Part shown: in pieces, positions 27,443 to 36,072 of the stretch | Position numbering within the stretch: position 1 is the stretch's first letter | Layout: every line of letters begins with the position of its first letter | The notes under the pieces: generated by a model | What the model was told of the DNA's origin: nothing | What the model saw: the letters and a program-made list of their open reading frames with translations, nothing else | Database searches by the model: none | Origin: Pseudomonas rhizophila | Lineage (GTDB): Bacteria; Pseudomonadota; Gammaproteobacteria; Pseudomonadales; Pseudomonadaceae | Assembly (NCBI RefSeq): GCF_003033885.1 | Contig: NZ_CP024081.1 | Coordinates: 3,532,553 to 3,596,552 of the forward strand | Reading direction: 5' to 3' | Length of the DNA stretch: 64,000 nt | Made by a program: the position numbers and the translations under genes

Positions 27443-29179
27443 TCAGTGGGAGTGACGCGGCACCTCGGCGCCGCGGCAACCGACCAGGAAGTCGAAGTCA
27501 CAACCCTGGTCCGCTTGCAGCACATGGTCGATGTACAGCTGGCGGTAGCCGCCCACCAACAGGTTCTGCGCTGGCGGGAGGTCGGCCAGGCGGGCGGCCA
27601 GTTCGGCGTCGCAAATGTCCAGGTGCAGACGCCCGCTGGCGCAGTCCAGTTCGATCCAGTCACCTTCCTTCACGGCCGCCAGTGGTCCGCCGGCTGCGGC
27701 TTCCGGAGCCACATGCAGCACCACGGTGCCGTAGGCGGTGCCGCTCATGCGCGCATCGGAGATACGCACCATGTCGGTCACGCCCTGGGCCAGCAACTTG
27801 GCCGGCAAGCCCATGTTGCCCACTTCGGCCATGCCCGGATAACCCTTGGGCCCGCAGTTCTTCATCACCAGGATCGAGCTGGCATCGACATCCAGTTCCG
27901 GATCATTGATCCGCGCCTTGTACTCGTCGAAGTTCTCGAACACCACCGCGCGACCACGATGTTGCATCAGCTCGGGCGTGGCGGCGGAGGGTTTGAGTAC
28001 CGCGCCGAGGGGGGCCAGGTTACCGCGCAGCACGCAGATACCGCCGTCGGCCCGGATCGGGTTGTCCAGGGTACGAATGACTTCGTCCTGGCCATAGATC
28101 GGTGCGTCCTTGGTGTTCTCGCCAAGACTCTTGCCGTTGACGGTCAGCGCGTCGGGGTTAGGGATCAGGTTGGCTTCGCCGAGACGGCGCAGCACGGCGG
28201 GCAAACCACCGGCGTAATAGAACTCCTCCATCAGGAAGCGTCCGGACGGCTGCAGGTCGACGATGGTCGGCATGCCTCGACCGATGCGGGTCCAGTCGTC
28301 CAGGTCCAGTTGCACGCCGATGCGTCCGGCAATGGCCTTGAGGTGGATCACCGCGTTGGTCGAGCCGCCGATGGCTGCGTTGACCCGGATGGCGTTCTCG
28401 AAAGCCTCCTTGGTCAGGATCTTCGACAGCTTCAAGTCTTCACGGACCATTTCCACCGCACGCATGCCGGACATGTGGGCCAGCACATAACGGCGCGCGT
28501 CCACCGCCGGAATCGCGGCGTTGTGCGGCAGGGACGTGCCGAGGGCTTCGGCCATGCAGGCCATGGTCGAGGCGGTGCCCATGGTGTTGCAGGTCCCGGC
28601 CGAGCGGGACATGCCGCCCTCGGCCGCAAGGAAATCATCGATCGTGATGGTGCCGGCCTTGACCTGTTCGCTCAACTGCCAGACCACCGTGCCCGACCCG
28701 ATGTCCTGGCCCTTGTGCTTGCCGTTGAGCATCGGTCCGCCGGTAACGACGATGGCCGGCACGTCACAACTGGCGGCCCCCATCAGCAAGGCTGGGGTGG
28801 TCTTGTCGCAACCGGTGAGCAGCACCACGCCGTCAATCGGATTGCCGCGAATGGCTTCCTCCACATCCATGCTCGCCAGGTTGCGCGTCAGCATGGCAGT
28901 CGGGCGCAGGTTCGATTCGCCGTTGGAGAACACCGGAAACTCCACCGGGAAGCCCCCGGCCTCGATCACGCCGCGCTTGACGTGTTCGGCGATCTGCCGG
29001 AAGTGCGCGTTGCATGGCGTCAGCTCCGACCAGGTGTTGCAGATGCCGATGATTGGCTTGCCATGAAACTGATGGTCGGCGATGCCCTGATTTTTCATCC
29101 AACTGCGGTACATGAAGCCGTTTTTGTCGGCGGTGCCAAACCATTGGGCCGAGCGCAGGGAGGGTTTCTTATCAGACAT
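27443..29179 (-). CDS. IlvD/Edd-family aldonate dehydratase (L-arabinonate/D-xylonate type)
   Basis: Dehydrates an aldonate, most likely L-arabinonate or D-xylonate, to the 2-keto-3-deoxy acid. The 578-aa protein has the Fe-S/Mg core of the IlvD/Edd family: NTWSELTPCN (first cluster Cys), GCDKTTPALLMGAASCD (second), and MSRSAGTCNTMGTASTM (third). The late blocks KNCGPKGYPGMAEVG and RISDARMSGTAYGTVVLH and the C-terminal FLVGCRG...H match pentonate dehydratases rather than the dihydroxyacid dehydratase of branched-chain synthesis. It is divergent from the MFS gene across a 193-bp regulatory region. The exact sugar acid cannot be decided from sequence. Confidence 0.9.
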   Translation of the reverse strand: MSDKKPSLRSAQWFGTADKNGFMYRSWMKNQGIADHQFHGKPIIGICNTWSELTPCNAHFRQIAEHVKRGVIEAGGFPVEFPVFSNGESNLRPTAMLTRNLASMDVEEAIRGNPIDGVVLLTGCDKTTPALLMGAASCDVPAIVVTGGPMLNGKHKGQDIGSGTVVWQLSEQVKAGTITIDDFLAAEGGMSRSAGTCNTMGTASTMACMAEALGTSLPHNAAIPAVDARRYVLAHMSGMRAVEMVREDLKLSKILTKEAFENAIRVNAAIGGSTNAVIHLKAIAGRIGVQLDLDDWTRIGRGMPTIVDLQPSGRFLMEEFYYAGGLPAVLRRLGEANLIPNPDALTVNGKSLGENTKDAPIYGQDEVIRTLDNPIRADGGICVLRGNLAPLGAVLKPSAATPELMQHRGRAVVFENFDEYKARINDPELDVDASSILVMKNCGPKGYPGMAEVGNMGLPAKLLAQGVTDMVRISDARMSGTAYGTVVLHVAPEAAAGGPLAAVKEGDWIELDCASGRLHLDICDAELAARLADLPPAQNLLVGGYRQLYIDHVLQADQGCDFDFLVGCRGAEVPRHSH

Positions 29180-29193
29180 GATCGATTCTCTTA

Positions 29194-29204
29194 TTGTATG
29201 ACTA
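29194..29204. promoter_or_regulatory. FadR/GntR-type operator, site 1
   Basis: TTGTATGACTA fits the FadR-subfamily operator pattern TNGTNNNACNA. It lies 15 bp upstream of the dehydratase start codon. The nearby GntR regulator is the obvious candidate ligand; binding is inferred. Confidence 0.55.
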
Positions 29205-29267
29205 TATTGTTTTAGCTTGCGCCTAACATAAGCGCAATTTGCTCGGTTTGGAAGTGTTGTTGGGTAA

Positions 29268-29280
29268 ATAGTATTACTAT
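29268..29280. promoter_or_regulatory. FadR/GntR-type operator, site 2
   Basis: ATAGTATTACTAT is a perfect 6-1-6 palindrome whose core TAGTATTACTA again fits TNGTNNNACNA. It sits about 93 bp upstream of the MFS start, so sites 1 and 2 flank the divergent promoters. Confidence 0.6.
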
Positions 29281-29372
29281 ATAGTCCGATTCAACGGAGG
29301 GATTGTCCTGGCGCTCATTGGTCAGAGAAATCCCCCAAGGTTCTATAACAACAACAATCGGAGACCGGTCCC

Positions 29373-30695
29373 ATGAGCCAGGAATTGCGGCTGATTCGCC
29401 GCATCACGCTGAAACTGATTCCTTTCCTGATCCTGCTATACCTGATCGCCTACGTGGACCGTTCAGCCGTGGGTTTCGCCAAGCTGCACATGGGCGCCGA
29501 CATCGGCATCGGCGACGCCGCCTACGGCCTGGGCGCGGGGTTGTTTTTCATTGGCTACTTCCTGCTTGAGATCCCCAGCAACCTGATGCTGGAACGCTTC
29601 GGTGCCCGGCGCTGGTTCGCGCGGATCATGATCACCTGGGGCGCCATCACCATCGGCATGGCGTTTGTGCAAGGGCCTTACAGCTTCTATGTGATGCGCT
29701 TTCTGCTCGGCGCGGCGGAAGCCGGATTCTTCCCCGGCGTGCTGTACTACATCACCCAATGGTTCCCGGTCCGCCATCGCGGCAAGATCCTGGGCCTGTT
29801 CATTTTGTCTCAGCCCATCGCCATGATGATCACCGGCCCCGTCTCCGGCGGCTTGCTGGGCATGGACGGCATCCTGGGCTTGCACGGCTGGCAGTGGTTG
29901 TTCATCGTCATCGGTCTGCCGGCGGTCTTGCTGACCTGGCCGGTGCTGCGTTATCTGCCGGATGGTCCGCAACAGGTGAAGTGGATGGACCAGGCCGAAA
30001 AGGACTGGCTGACCGGTGAACTGAAAAAAGACCTTGAGGAATACGGCCAGACCCGGCACGGCAATCCGCTGCACGCCTTGAAGGACAAGCGTGTCCTGCT
30101 GCTGGCGCTGTTCTATCTGCCGGTGACCCTGAGCATCTACGGGCTGGGCCTGTGGCTGCCCACGTTGATCAAGCAATTTGGCGGCACCGACCTGGTGACC
30201 GGTTTCGTGTCCTCGGTGCCCTACATCTTCGGCATCATCGGTTTGCTGATCATTCCTCGCAGTTCCGACCGCTTGAACGATCGCTACGGTCATCTGGCCG
30301 TGCTCTATGTGCTGGGCGCCATCGGTCTGTTCCTCAGTGCCTGGCTGACGGTGCCGGTGTTGCAACTGGCGGCGCTGTGCCTGGTGGCGTTCGCGCTGTT
30401 TTCCTGCACCGCGGTGTTCTGGACCTTGCCGGGGCGTTTCTTTGCCGGCGCCAGTGCGGCGGCGGGTATCGCGCTGATCAACTCGGTGGGCAACCTGGGT
30501 GGCTACATCGGGCCGTTCGTGATCGGTGCGCTGAAGGAATACACCGGCAACCTGGCGTCGGGGCTGTACTTCCTGTCCTGCGTGATGGTGTTCGGCCTGG
30601 TGTTGACCGGCGTGGTGTATCGCCTGCTGGAGCGCAAGCATGTGCTGCCGGCGGAGCAGTTCGCGGCCAGCGCCCGGGGGGCGACGCGGACCTGA
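29373..30695 (+). CDS. MFS transporter (aldonate/anion:cation symporter type)
   Basis: A 440-aa inner-membrane symporter of the ACS family with 12 hydrophobic segments. The family N-terminus is clear: LYLIAYVDRSAVGFAKLHM, then GAGLFFIGYFLLEIPSNLMLERFGARRWFARIMITWG and the RFLLGAAEAGFFPGVLYYITQWFP block. It likely imports the pentonate consumed by the dehydratase and dehydrogenase encoded beside it. CGGAGACCGGTCCC precedes the ATG. It is first of the rightward genes and is followed by a REPIN before the AraD1-family gene. Confidence 0.92.
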   Translation: MSQELRLIRRITLKLIPFLILLYLIAYVDRSAVGFAKLHMGADIGIGDAAYGLGAGLFFIGYFLLEIPSNLMLERFGARRWFARIMITWGAITIGMAFVQGPYSFYVMRFLLGAAEAGFFPGVLYYITQWFPVRHRGKILGLFILSQPIAMMITGPVSGGLLGMDGILGLHGWQWLFIVIGLPAVLLTWPVLRYLPDGPQQVKWMDQAEKDWLTGELKKDLEEYGQTRHGNPLHALKDKRVLLLALFYLPVTLSIYGLGLWLPTLIKQFGGTDLVTGFVSSVPYIFGIIGLLIIPRSSDRLNDRYGHLAVLYVLGAIGLFLSAWLTVPVLQLAALCLVAFALFSCTAVFWTLPGRFFAGASAAAGIALINSVGNLGGYIGPFVIGALKEYTGNLASGLYFLSCVMVFGLVLTGVVYRLLERKHVLPAEQFAASARGATRT

Positions 30696-30712
30696 GGTGA
30701 TTGAAATCCCCT

Positions 30713-30798
30713 GTGGGAGCGAGCCTGCTCGCGATTGCGATCTGTCAGTCGCATCAATGTTGCTGACCCAACGCTATCGCGAGCAGGCTCGCTCCCAC
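30713..30798. repeat. REPIN
   Basis: GTGGGAGCGAGCCTGCTCGCGAT and the inverse ATCGCGAGCAGGCTCGCTCC separated by about 40 bp, lying between the MFS and AraD1-family genes within a presumed operon. It may stabilise or attenuate the transcript. Confidence 0.9.
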
Positions 30799-30842
30799 AG
30801 GGATCAGCGTGTTATTCAAGCTTTGTTTGCAGGGAGAAAAAT

Positions 30843-31835
30843 ATGCGTTTAGTTCAGTTCGAATTGAATAACGGCGAACGCCGCGTCGGCGTGGTCGATG
30901 GCGAGCAAGTGCGCGAAGTGCAGGGCGCCCGGACCGTGCGCGACCTGGCTCTGGCGGCCATTGAGGCGGGTGTGAAGCTTGAGCAGCAGGTCAACAGCCT
31001 GGGCCTGGGAACCGCCCATGACTACCCGCAGTTACTCAGCGAACTGCGCATTCTGCCCCCGCTGGACCACCCGGACCCGGCGCACCTGCTGGTCAGCGGC
31101 ACCGGCCTGACCCACCTGGGCAGTGCCTCGGCCCGGGACAAGATGCATCAGCAGGCCGGCGACGAAACAGCCATGACCGACACCATGCGCATCTTCAAGT
31201 GGGGCGTGGAGGGCGGTAAGCCTCAGAGCGGACAGGCCGGTGTGCAACCGGAGTGGTTCTACAAGGGCGACGGCAGCATCGTGGTCCGTCCGGGCCATCC
31301 GTTCCCGCTGCCGCCGTTTGCCGAAGATGCCGGCGAAGAGCCGGAAATCAGCGGGTTGTATGTCATCGGCCACGACGCTAAGCCATACAGACTGGGCTTT
31401 GCGGTGGGTAACGAGTTTTCCGATCATGTGATGGAACGCAAGAATTACCTGTACCTGGCCCATTCGAAATTGCGCAGCTGCAGCTTTGGCCCGGAACTTC
31501 GCCTGGGTGAACTGCCTCAACATCTTTCCGGGACCAGTCGTATCCTGCGCAACGGCCAAGTACTGTGGCAGAACGAATTTCTCAGTGGCGAGGCGAACAT
31601 GTGCCACAGCCTCGAAAACCTTGAGTTCCACCATTTCAAGTACAGTCAGTTCCTGCGTCCGGGTGACGTGCACGTGCATTTTTTCGGCACCGCGACCCTG
31701 TCGTTCGCCGACGGCATCCGCACGCAACCGGGGGACGTGTTCGAAATCAGCCAGGCCGAATTCGGCGCACCGCTGGTCAACGGCATTGCCCCGGTGGACG
31801 CGGTGTTCAACCCGGGTACTATCGGCACACTTTAA
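30843..31835 (+). CDS. AraD1/GguC family protein (FAH-like; probable 2-keto-3-deoxypentonate dehydratase)
   Basis: A 330-aa protein with the fumarylacetoacetate-hydrolase-like fold of the AraD1/GguC group. In Weimberg-type pathways a member of this superfamily converts 2-keto-3-deoxypentonate to 2-ketoglutarate semialdehyde. Visible blocks are LLVSGTGLTHLGSAS, EPEISGLYVIG, YRLGFAVGNEFSDH, the metal-binding E-x-E-like region around FAEDAGEEPEI, and TATLSFADGIRTQPGDVFEI. GGGAGAAAAAT lies upstream of the ATG. The stop is 13 bp before the dehydrogenase gene, which carries out the next step. The assigned reaction is inferred from context. Confidence 0.82.
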   Translation: MRLVQFELNNGERRVGVVDGEQVREVQGARTVRDLALAAIEAGVKLEQQVNSLGLGTAHDYPQLLSELRILPPLDHPDPAHLLVSGTGLTHLGSASARDKMHQQAGDETAMTDTMRIFKWGVEGGKPQSGQAGVQPEWFYKGDGSIVVRPGHPFPLPPFAEDAGEEPEISGLYVIGHDAKPYRLGFAVGNEFSDHVMERKNYLYLAHSKLRSCSFGPELRLGELPQHLSGTSRILRNGQVLWQNEFLSGEANMCHSLENLEFHHFKYSQFLRPGDVHVHFFGTATLSFADGIRTQPGDVFEISQAEFGAPLVNGIAPVDAVFNPGTIGTL

Positions 31836-31847
31836 AGGAGACTTTCG

Positions 31848-33428
31848 ATGAACCAGATCCTTGGCCACAACTACATTGGTGGCGCGCGTAGCGCGGCCGG
31901 CCAGACACGCTTGCAGAGCCTTGACGCCAGCAGCGGCGAAGCCTTGCCCCATGAGTTCGTCCAGGCGACGGCCGAAGAAGTTGACGCTGCCGCCAAGGCT
32001 GCGGCTGCCGCTTATCCGGCCTACCGCCGCTTGAGCGCAGTGCGCCGGGCCGAGTTCCTCGAAGCCATTGCCGATGAGCTGGATGGCTTGGGCGATGAGT
32101 TCGTGGCCGTGGTCTGCCGGGAAACCGCCTTGCCGGCGGCGCGGATCCAGGGTGAGCGCGGTCGCACCAGCGGTCAGATGCGTCTGTTCGCCAAGGTCCT
32201 GCGTCGCGGCGATTTCTACGGCGCGCGCATCGACCGTGCCTTACCGGAACGCACACCGTTGCCGCGCCCGGACTTGCGTCAGTACCGCATCGGCCTGGGG
32301 CCGGTTGCGGTGTTTGGCGCCAGTAACTTTCCTCTGGCATTTTCTACAGCCGGTGGCGACACCGCGTCGGCCCTGGCCGCGGGTTGCCCGGTGGTGTTCA
32401 AGGCCCACAGCGGCCACATGGCAACGGCCGAATGGGTGGCTGATGCGATTATCCGCGCGGCTGAAAAAACCTCGATGCCCGCCGGCGTATTCAACATGAT
32501 CTACGGCGGTGGTGTTGGCGAATGGCTGGTCAAGCATCCGGCGATCCAGGCGGTAGGCTTCACCGGTTCCCTCAAGGGCGGCCGGGCCCTGTGCGACATG
32601 GCCGCCGCGCGGCCCCAGCCGATCCCGGTATTCGCCGAGATGTCGAGCATCAACCCGGTGATCGTGTTGCCGCAAGCGTTGGAAAAGCGTGCCGACAGCG
32701 TCGCCCGCGATTTGACCGCTTCGGTGGTGCAGGGTTGTGGCCAGTTCTGTACCAACCCCGGTTTGGTGATCGGTATCCGCTCGCCGCAATTCAGCGCCTT
32801 CACCCAACAAGTGGCCGCGCTGATCGGCGATCAGGCCCCGCAAACCATGCTCAATGCCGGCACGCTGCAAAGCTACGGCAAGGGCCTGCAGAAGTTGCTG
32901 GCTCACCCGGGCATCGAACATCTGGCCGGACGTGCGCAACAGGGCAACCAGGCCCAGCCGCAGTTGTTCAAGGCTGACGCCAGCTTGTTGATCAACGGTG
33001 ACGAGGCGCTGCAAGAAGAAGTGTTCGGCCCGACCACGGTGTTTGTCGAAGTGGCGGACCCAGCCGAGCTCACTGCCGCGCTGAACGGCCTGCACGGTCA
33101 GTTGACTGCAACCATGATCGGGGAGCCAGCGGATTTCGAGCAGTTCAGCGAATTGACTCCGTTGCTGGAGCAAAAAGTCGGTCGCATCCTGCTCAACGGT
33201 TATCCAACCGGCGTCGAGGTTTGCGACTCGATGGTCCATGGCGGGCCTTACCCGGCGACGTCCGATGCCCGTGGGACTTCGGTGGGTACGCTGGCGATCG
33301 ATCGTTTCCTGCGCCCGGTGTGCTTCCAGAACTACCCCGACAGCCTGTTGCCCGAGCCTTTGAAAAACGCCAATCCGCTGGGCATCCAGCGATTGGTCGA
33401 TGGGGTGCCGGGGCGCGAGGCGCTCTGA
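31848..33428 (+). CDS. 2-Ketoglutarate semialdehyde dehydrogenase
   Basis: Oxidises 2-ketoglutarate semialdehyde to 2-ketoglutarate with NAD(P)+, the last step of the pathway. The 526-aa product is an aldehyde dehydrogenase of the KGSADH branch: the nucleotide-binding VFGASNFPLAFSTAGGDTASALAAGCPVV region, GFTGSLKGGRAL, the general-base AEMSSINPV, and the nucleophile in GQFCTNPG (Cys301), which is typical for this branch. AGGAGACTTTCG lies before the ATG. It is tightly linked to the AraD1-family gene. Confidence 0.93.
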   Translation: MNQILGHNYIGGARSAAGQTRLQSLDASSGEALPHEFVQATAEEVDAAAKAAAAAYPAYRRLSAVRRAEFLEAIADELDGLGDEFVAVVCRETALPAARIQGERGRTSGQMRLFAKVLRRGDFYGARIDRALPERTPLPRPDLRQYRIGLGPVAVFGASNFPLAFSTAGGDTASALAAGCPVVFKAHSGHMATAEWVADAIIRAAEKTSMPAGVFNMIYGGGVGEWLVKHPAIQAVGFTGSLKGGRALCDMAAARPQPIPVFAEMSSINPVIVLPQALEKRADSVARDLTASVVQGCGQFCTNPGLVIGIRSPQFSAFTQQVAALIGDQAPQTMLNAGTLQSYGKGLQKLLAHPGIEHLAGRAQQGNQAQPQLFKADASLLINGDEALQEEVFGPTTVFVEVADPAELTAALNGLHGQLTATMIGEPADFEQFSELTPLLEQKVGRILLNGYPTGVEVCDSMVHGGPYPATSDARGTSVGTLAIDRFLRPVCFQNYPDSLLPEPLKNANPLGIQRLVDGVPGREAL

Positions 33429-33470
33429 TCGCAGTCAGGCAGTTGCATTGAAGTTCAATGGGTTGCCGCT

Positions 33471-33564
33471 ATCGCGAGCGGGCTCGCTCCCACAGTGGAT
33501 GGGTGGTGAATACAAGATGTGTGTTCGCTGCAAATCCAATTGTGGGAGCGAGCCTGCTCGCGAT
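33471..33564. repeat. REPIN
   Basis: ATCGCGAGCGGGCTCGCTCC (one base differs from the usual copy) with the inverse copy from GTGGGAG at 33542, in the 235-bp gap after the dehydrogenase gene. Confidence 0.9.
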
Positions 33565-33663
33565 GGCGATCTGGCAGTTGACCGTGCTTTCGAACCTTTT
33601 GGCCCAAGGCCCACTCCCACATTGGGTTATCATGAGCACTTTCCCAACGACCGACTGATCGCC

Positions 33664-33960
33664 ATGACTGCCTTGACCGACACCCTGCTGCACGCCCTCG
33701 AAACCTGCGACATGCTGATCATCGACGGGCTGCACGCATTCGATTTTTCCCTCGACGAACAAGACCAGTTGCACGTCGAGTGCATGAACGGTCGCACTCT
33801 CGAGCATTGGCGCTTCACGCCTGCGCAGATGGAGGCCGCGACGTTCGACGTGGTCAAGAAACACTGGATCATCACCAGCGATTCGGGCGACCACCACTTG
33901 GAGTGCGTGGAAGCGACCAGCGGCCACGACGATGAGGAAGACACACATGAGGATGCGTAG
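33664..33960 (+). CDS. Small DUF5629-type protein
   Basis: A 98-aa acidic cytoplasmic protein, MTALTDTLLHALETCDMLII..., with a strongly acidic tail (HDDEEDTHEDA). I believe it belongs to the Pseudomonas DUF5629 family, from memory of the sequence style; there is no known function. Its end overlaps the start of the lactonase gene by 14 bp, suggesting translational coupling. Confidence 0.7.
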   Translation: MTALTDTLLHALETCDMLIIDGLHAFDFSLDEQDQLHVECMNGRTLEHWRFTPAQMEAATFDVVKKHWIITSDSGDHHLECVEATSGHDDEEDTHEDA

Positions 33961-35122
33961 TTTCTGGCCCTTGTTGATGGCCGGTAGCGTGGGTGCCATG
34001 GGCGTCCAGGCAGAGACCGATGAGCGCCATCAACTGTTGGTGGGTTCCTATACCGCCGGCCAGAGCCAGGGCATCTACCGCCTGCAATTCGACAGCCGCA
34101 ACGGCCAGCTCGATGCCCAGCCGTTGCAAGTGATCAAGACCGACAACCCATCGTGGCTGACCCTTTCCAGGGACATGAGCCGGCTGTTCGTGGTGAATGA
34201 AAACGGGCCGGGGCAAAAAGACCCGGTGGGCAAGGTCAGCAGCTACGCCATTGACCCGAAGACCCATGAGCTGAGCCTGATCAGTCAGGTGCAGTCATTG
34301 GGCAACGAACCGACTCATTCGAGCCTCAGTGGCGATGGTCGACATTTGCTGGTCAGCAACTATTCGGTGGTGGAAGACCCGGGAGGCACCCTGGCGGTGT
34401 TGCCGGTGGGAACCGACGGTAAGCTGTCGCCGGTGGTGCAACTGAGCAGCCATCAACCGAGTCGGATCAATCCCGAGCGGCAGATGTCCGCCCATGTGCA
34501 CTCGGCCGTGTCTTCGCCCGATGGCAAGTACGTGTTCGCCAGCGACCTGGGGGCGGACAAGGTGTTCATCTACCGCCACGACCCCAAGGCCAACCCCGAA
34601 CTGCCACTGACCGCCGCCGATCCGGCCTTCGTGCAGTTGCCGCCCGGCAGCGGCCCGCGTCATTTGCTGTTCAGCGCCGACGGCAAGCATGCGTGGCTGA
34701 CCATGGAAATGAGCGCCCAGGTGGCGGTGTTCGATTATCAGGATGGGCGTTTGACCCAGCGGCAACTGGTCGACCTGGCAGCGGGCAAACCACAGCCCGG
34801 TAGGGCGGCGGCAGCGCTGCATGCCTCCAAGGATGGCAAGTTCCTGTACGTCAGCAATCGTGGCACCACCAACGAAGTGCTGGTGTTCGCCATCGACCCG
34901 ACTGCCGGCACGCTGACAGAGCTTCAGCGCCGCTCCGTGGAGGGGGATCATCCGCGGGAATTCAGCCTCGATCCGAGCGGGAAATTCCTGCTGATCGCCA
35001 ATCAGAAGAGCAACCAGATCGTGGTTCTCGAGCGTGACCCCAAGACCGGCCTGCTGGGTAAAACCGTGCAAAAGCTGGCGATGGATGCGCCGAGCGACTT
35101 GAAGTTCATGCTCCCTCAGTAA
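33947..35122 (+). CDS. Exported lactonase-family beta-propeller
   Basis: A 391-aa seven-bladed propeller of the lactonase (6-phosphogluconolactonase-like, PF10282) family. The start at 33947 has GAGGA nine bases upstream and gives MRMRSFWPLLMAGSVGAMGVQA, a signal peptide, so the mature protein is periplasmic. Family blocks are LLVGSYTAGQSQGIYRL, GNEPTHSSLSGDGRHLLVSNY, SAVSSPDGKYVFASDLGADKVFIYR, PPGSGPRHLLFSADGKHAWL and YVSNRGTTNEVLVFAID. A periplasmic location rules out 6-phosphogluconolactone as substrate. Next to an aldonate pathway, a role in opening sugar lactones made by periplasmic dehydrogenases is attractive but inferred. Confidence 0.88.
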   Translation: MRMRSFWPLLMAGSVGAMGVQAETDERHQLLVGSYTAGQSQGIYRLQFDSRNGQLDAQPLQVIKTDNPSWLTLSRDMSRLFVVNENGPGQKDPVGKVSSYAIDPKTHELSLISQVQSLGNEPTHSSLSGDGRHLLVSNYSVVEDPGGTLAVLPVGTDGKLSPVVQLSSHQPSRINPERQMSAHVHSAVSSPDGKYVFASDLGADKVFIYRHDPKANPELPLTAADPAFVQLPPGSGPRHLLFSADGKHAWLTMEMSAQVAVFDYQDGRLTQRQLVDLAAGKPQPGRAAAALHASKDGKFLYVSNRGTTNEVLVFAIDPTAGTLTELQRRSVEGDHPREFSLDPSGKFLLIANQKSNQIVVLERDPKTGLLGKTVQKLAMDAPSDLKFMLPQ

Positions 35123-35124
35123 AG

Positions 35125-35151
35125 CGCAGGCCCCGATTTTCGGGGCCTGCG
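35125..35151 (+). terminator. GC-rich terminator hairpin after the lactonase gene
   Basis: CGCAGGCCCCG-ATTTT-CGGGGCCTGCG forms an 11-bp perfect stem starting three bases after the stop codon. Only a weak T content follows. Confidence 0.75.
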
Positions 35152-35277
35152 TCGCTGTATCAACAAGACTGATATTCGCTAGTGTTGCAAAGCATTTCAA
35201 AGCGAGACGCCTCGGCGCGTAAGTTTGCTTCACGGCCCAACCGGGCAGGTAAGCCAACTCATCCGAGGACTATCGAC

Positions 35278-35457
35278 ATGAATCTGAATCTCTTCTCCGT
35301 GATCGCTGCTTCCGCTATCTCCGCCACCGTAGCGCTGCCAGCCAGTGCCAACATTGAAATCAGCGACAAGAAAAATCGCACCCAGAGCTATACCGAAAAA
35401 TACCTGCAACAGAGCGCCAACTTCTACGCCGCCCTGGACCACAAGACCCAACACTGA
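35278..35457 (+). CDS. Small secreted protein
   Basis: A 59-aa ORF with a strong ribosome-binding site (CCGAGGACTATCGAC before the ATG) and a clear signal peptide, MNLNLFSVIAASAISATVALPASA, leaving about 35 mature residues: NIEISDKKNRTQ...FYAALDHKTQH. The mature part is polar and basic and lacks cysteine. I recognise no family. The frame extends upstream to 35182 but without a plausible start. Confidence 0.7.
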   Translation: MNLNLFSVIAASAISATVALPASANIEISDKKNRTQSYTEKYLQQSANFYAALDHKTQH

Positions 35458-35473
35458 ACCGCGCTGAAGACTG

Positions 35474-35521
35474 AAGCCTGCGATCTTTTCATCTTTGAAA
35501 AAGAGAAAAAATCGCAGGCTT
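35474..35521. repeat. Inverted repeat of the AAGCCTGCGAT type
   Basis: AAGCCTGCGAT and ATCGCAGGCTT are perfect 11-bp arms around an A/T-rich 26-nt loop, followed by TGCCTGCTCCTACG. It looks like a dispersed Pseudomonas palindrome and may terminate the small secreted-protein transcript. Confidence 0.65.
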
Positions 35522-35619
35522 TGCCTGCTCCTACGAAAAACCCGCTGTAATATCACATGGCCATGTGTTTAAATTTGACGCTAGTAAATTGACTCCTTCT
35601 CCAACAAGAGATCGACACT

Positions 35620-35745
35620 ATGGCGATGCGTCTGGCAATGATGCTGCTGTTTCTCTATTCCACCCCCATTGTTTCGGCCGCCCAGCCGACCCCCGGCGAG
35701 CCGGACGCTGCTCGTGAGCGATTATTGAGCCTGCTTAGGGACTGA
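35620..35745 (+). CDS. Very small secreted peptide ORF
   Basis: A 41-aa ORF: MAMRLAMMLLFLYSTPIVSAA looks like a signal peptide, leaving a short tail QPTPGEPDAARERLLSLLRD. The sequence upstream (CAACAAGAGATCGACACT) offers a moderate GAGA-type site. Too short to judge by homology; the signal-like N-terminus is the main support. Confidence 0.45.
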   Translation: MAMRLAMMLLFLYSTPIVSAAQPTPGEPDAARERLLSLLRD

Positions 35746-35859
35746 TCTGTTTGGATTAGTAATCAATAAAACTGATAGACACTATGCGTATTTGTCGCTA
35801 TTAAAATCGGTTTAGTTGATTGATTCTGTGGGCACTGAAACATGCCCACGGAGAACCCC

Positions 35860-36072
35860 ATGGCCAGCGCAATCCTATCTTCTGCCAGACACGGCGCGTA
35901 CATCGCCATCGGCCTGTACGTGGCGATGGTGTTGGTGGTCAGCCTCGGTGCCCAATACCAAGGCTCTGTCGAAACCTCTCTCCAGGCCGCCCGGCCTTCT
36001 GTTCATTATGGTTCCCCGGTTGCCCGCGCCGCGCTCGAGCATGGCGCCGCAAAAGGGGCGGTCGGCGCATGA
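35860..36072 (+). CDS. Small single-pass membrane protein
   Basis: A 70-aa ORF with one transmembrane helix (residues 14-31, IAIGLYVAMVLVVSLGA) and a short polar C-terminus. ACGGAGAACCCC precedes the ATG, a good ribosome-binding site. Its stop overlaps the next start (ATGA), indicating an operon of two small proteins. No family recognised. Confidence 0.6.
   Translation: MASAILSSARHGAYIAIGLYVAMVLVVSLGAQYQGSVETSLQAARPSVHYGSPVARAALEHGAAKGAVGA

Noticed and set aside
35775..35801. ATAGACACTAT followed by a second CTAT, looking like an OxyR site
   Set aside because: Arm spacing (N3, then 16 bp) does not fit the ATAG-N7-CTAT OxyR pattern, and no oxidative-stress gene is adjacent.
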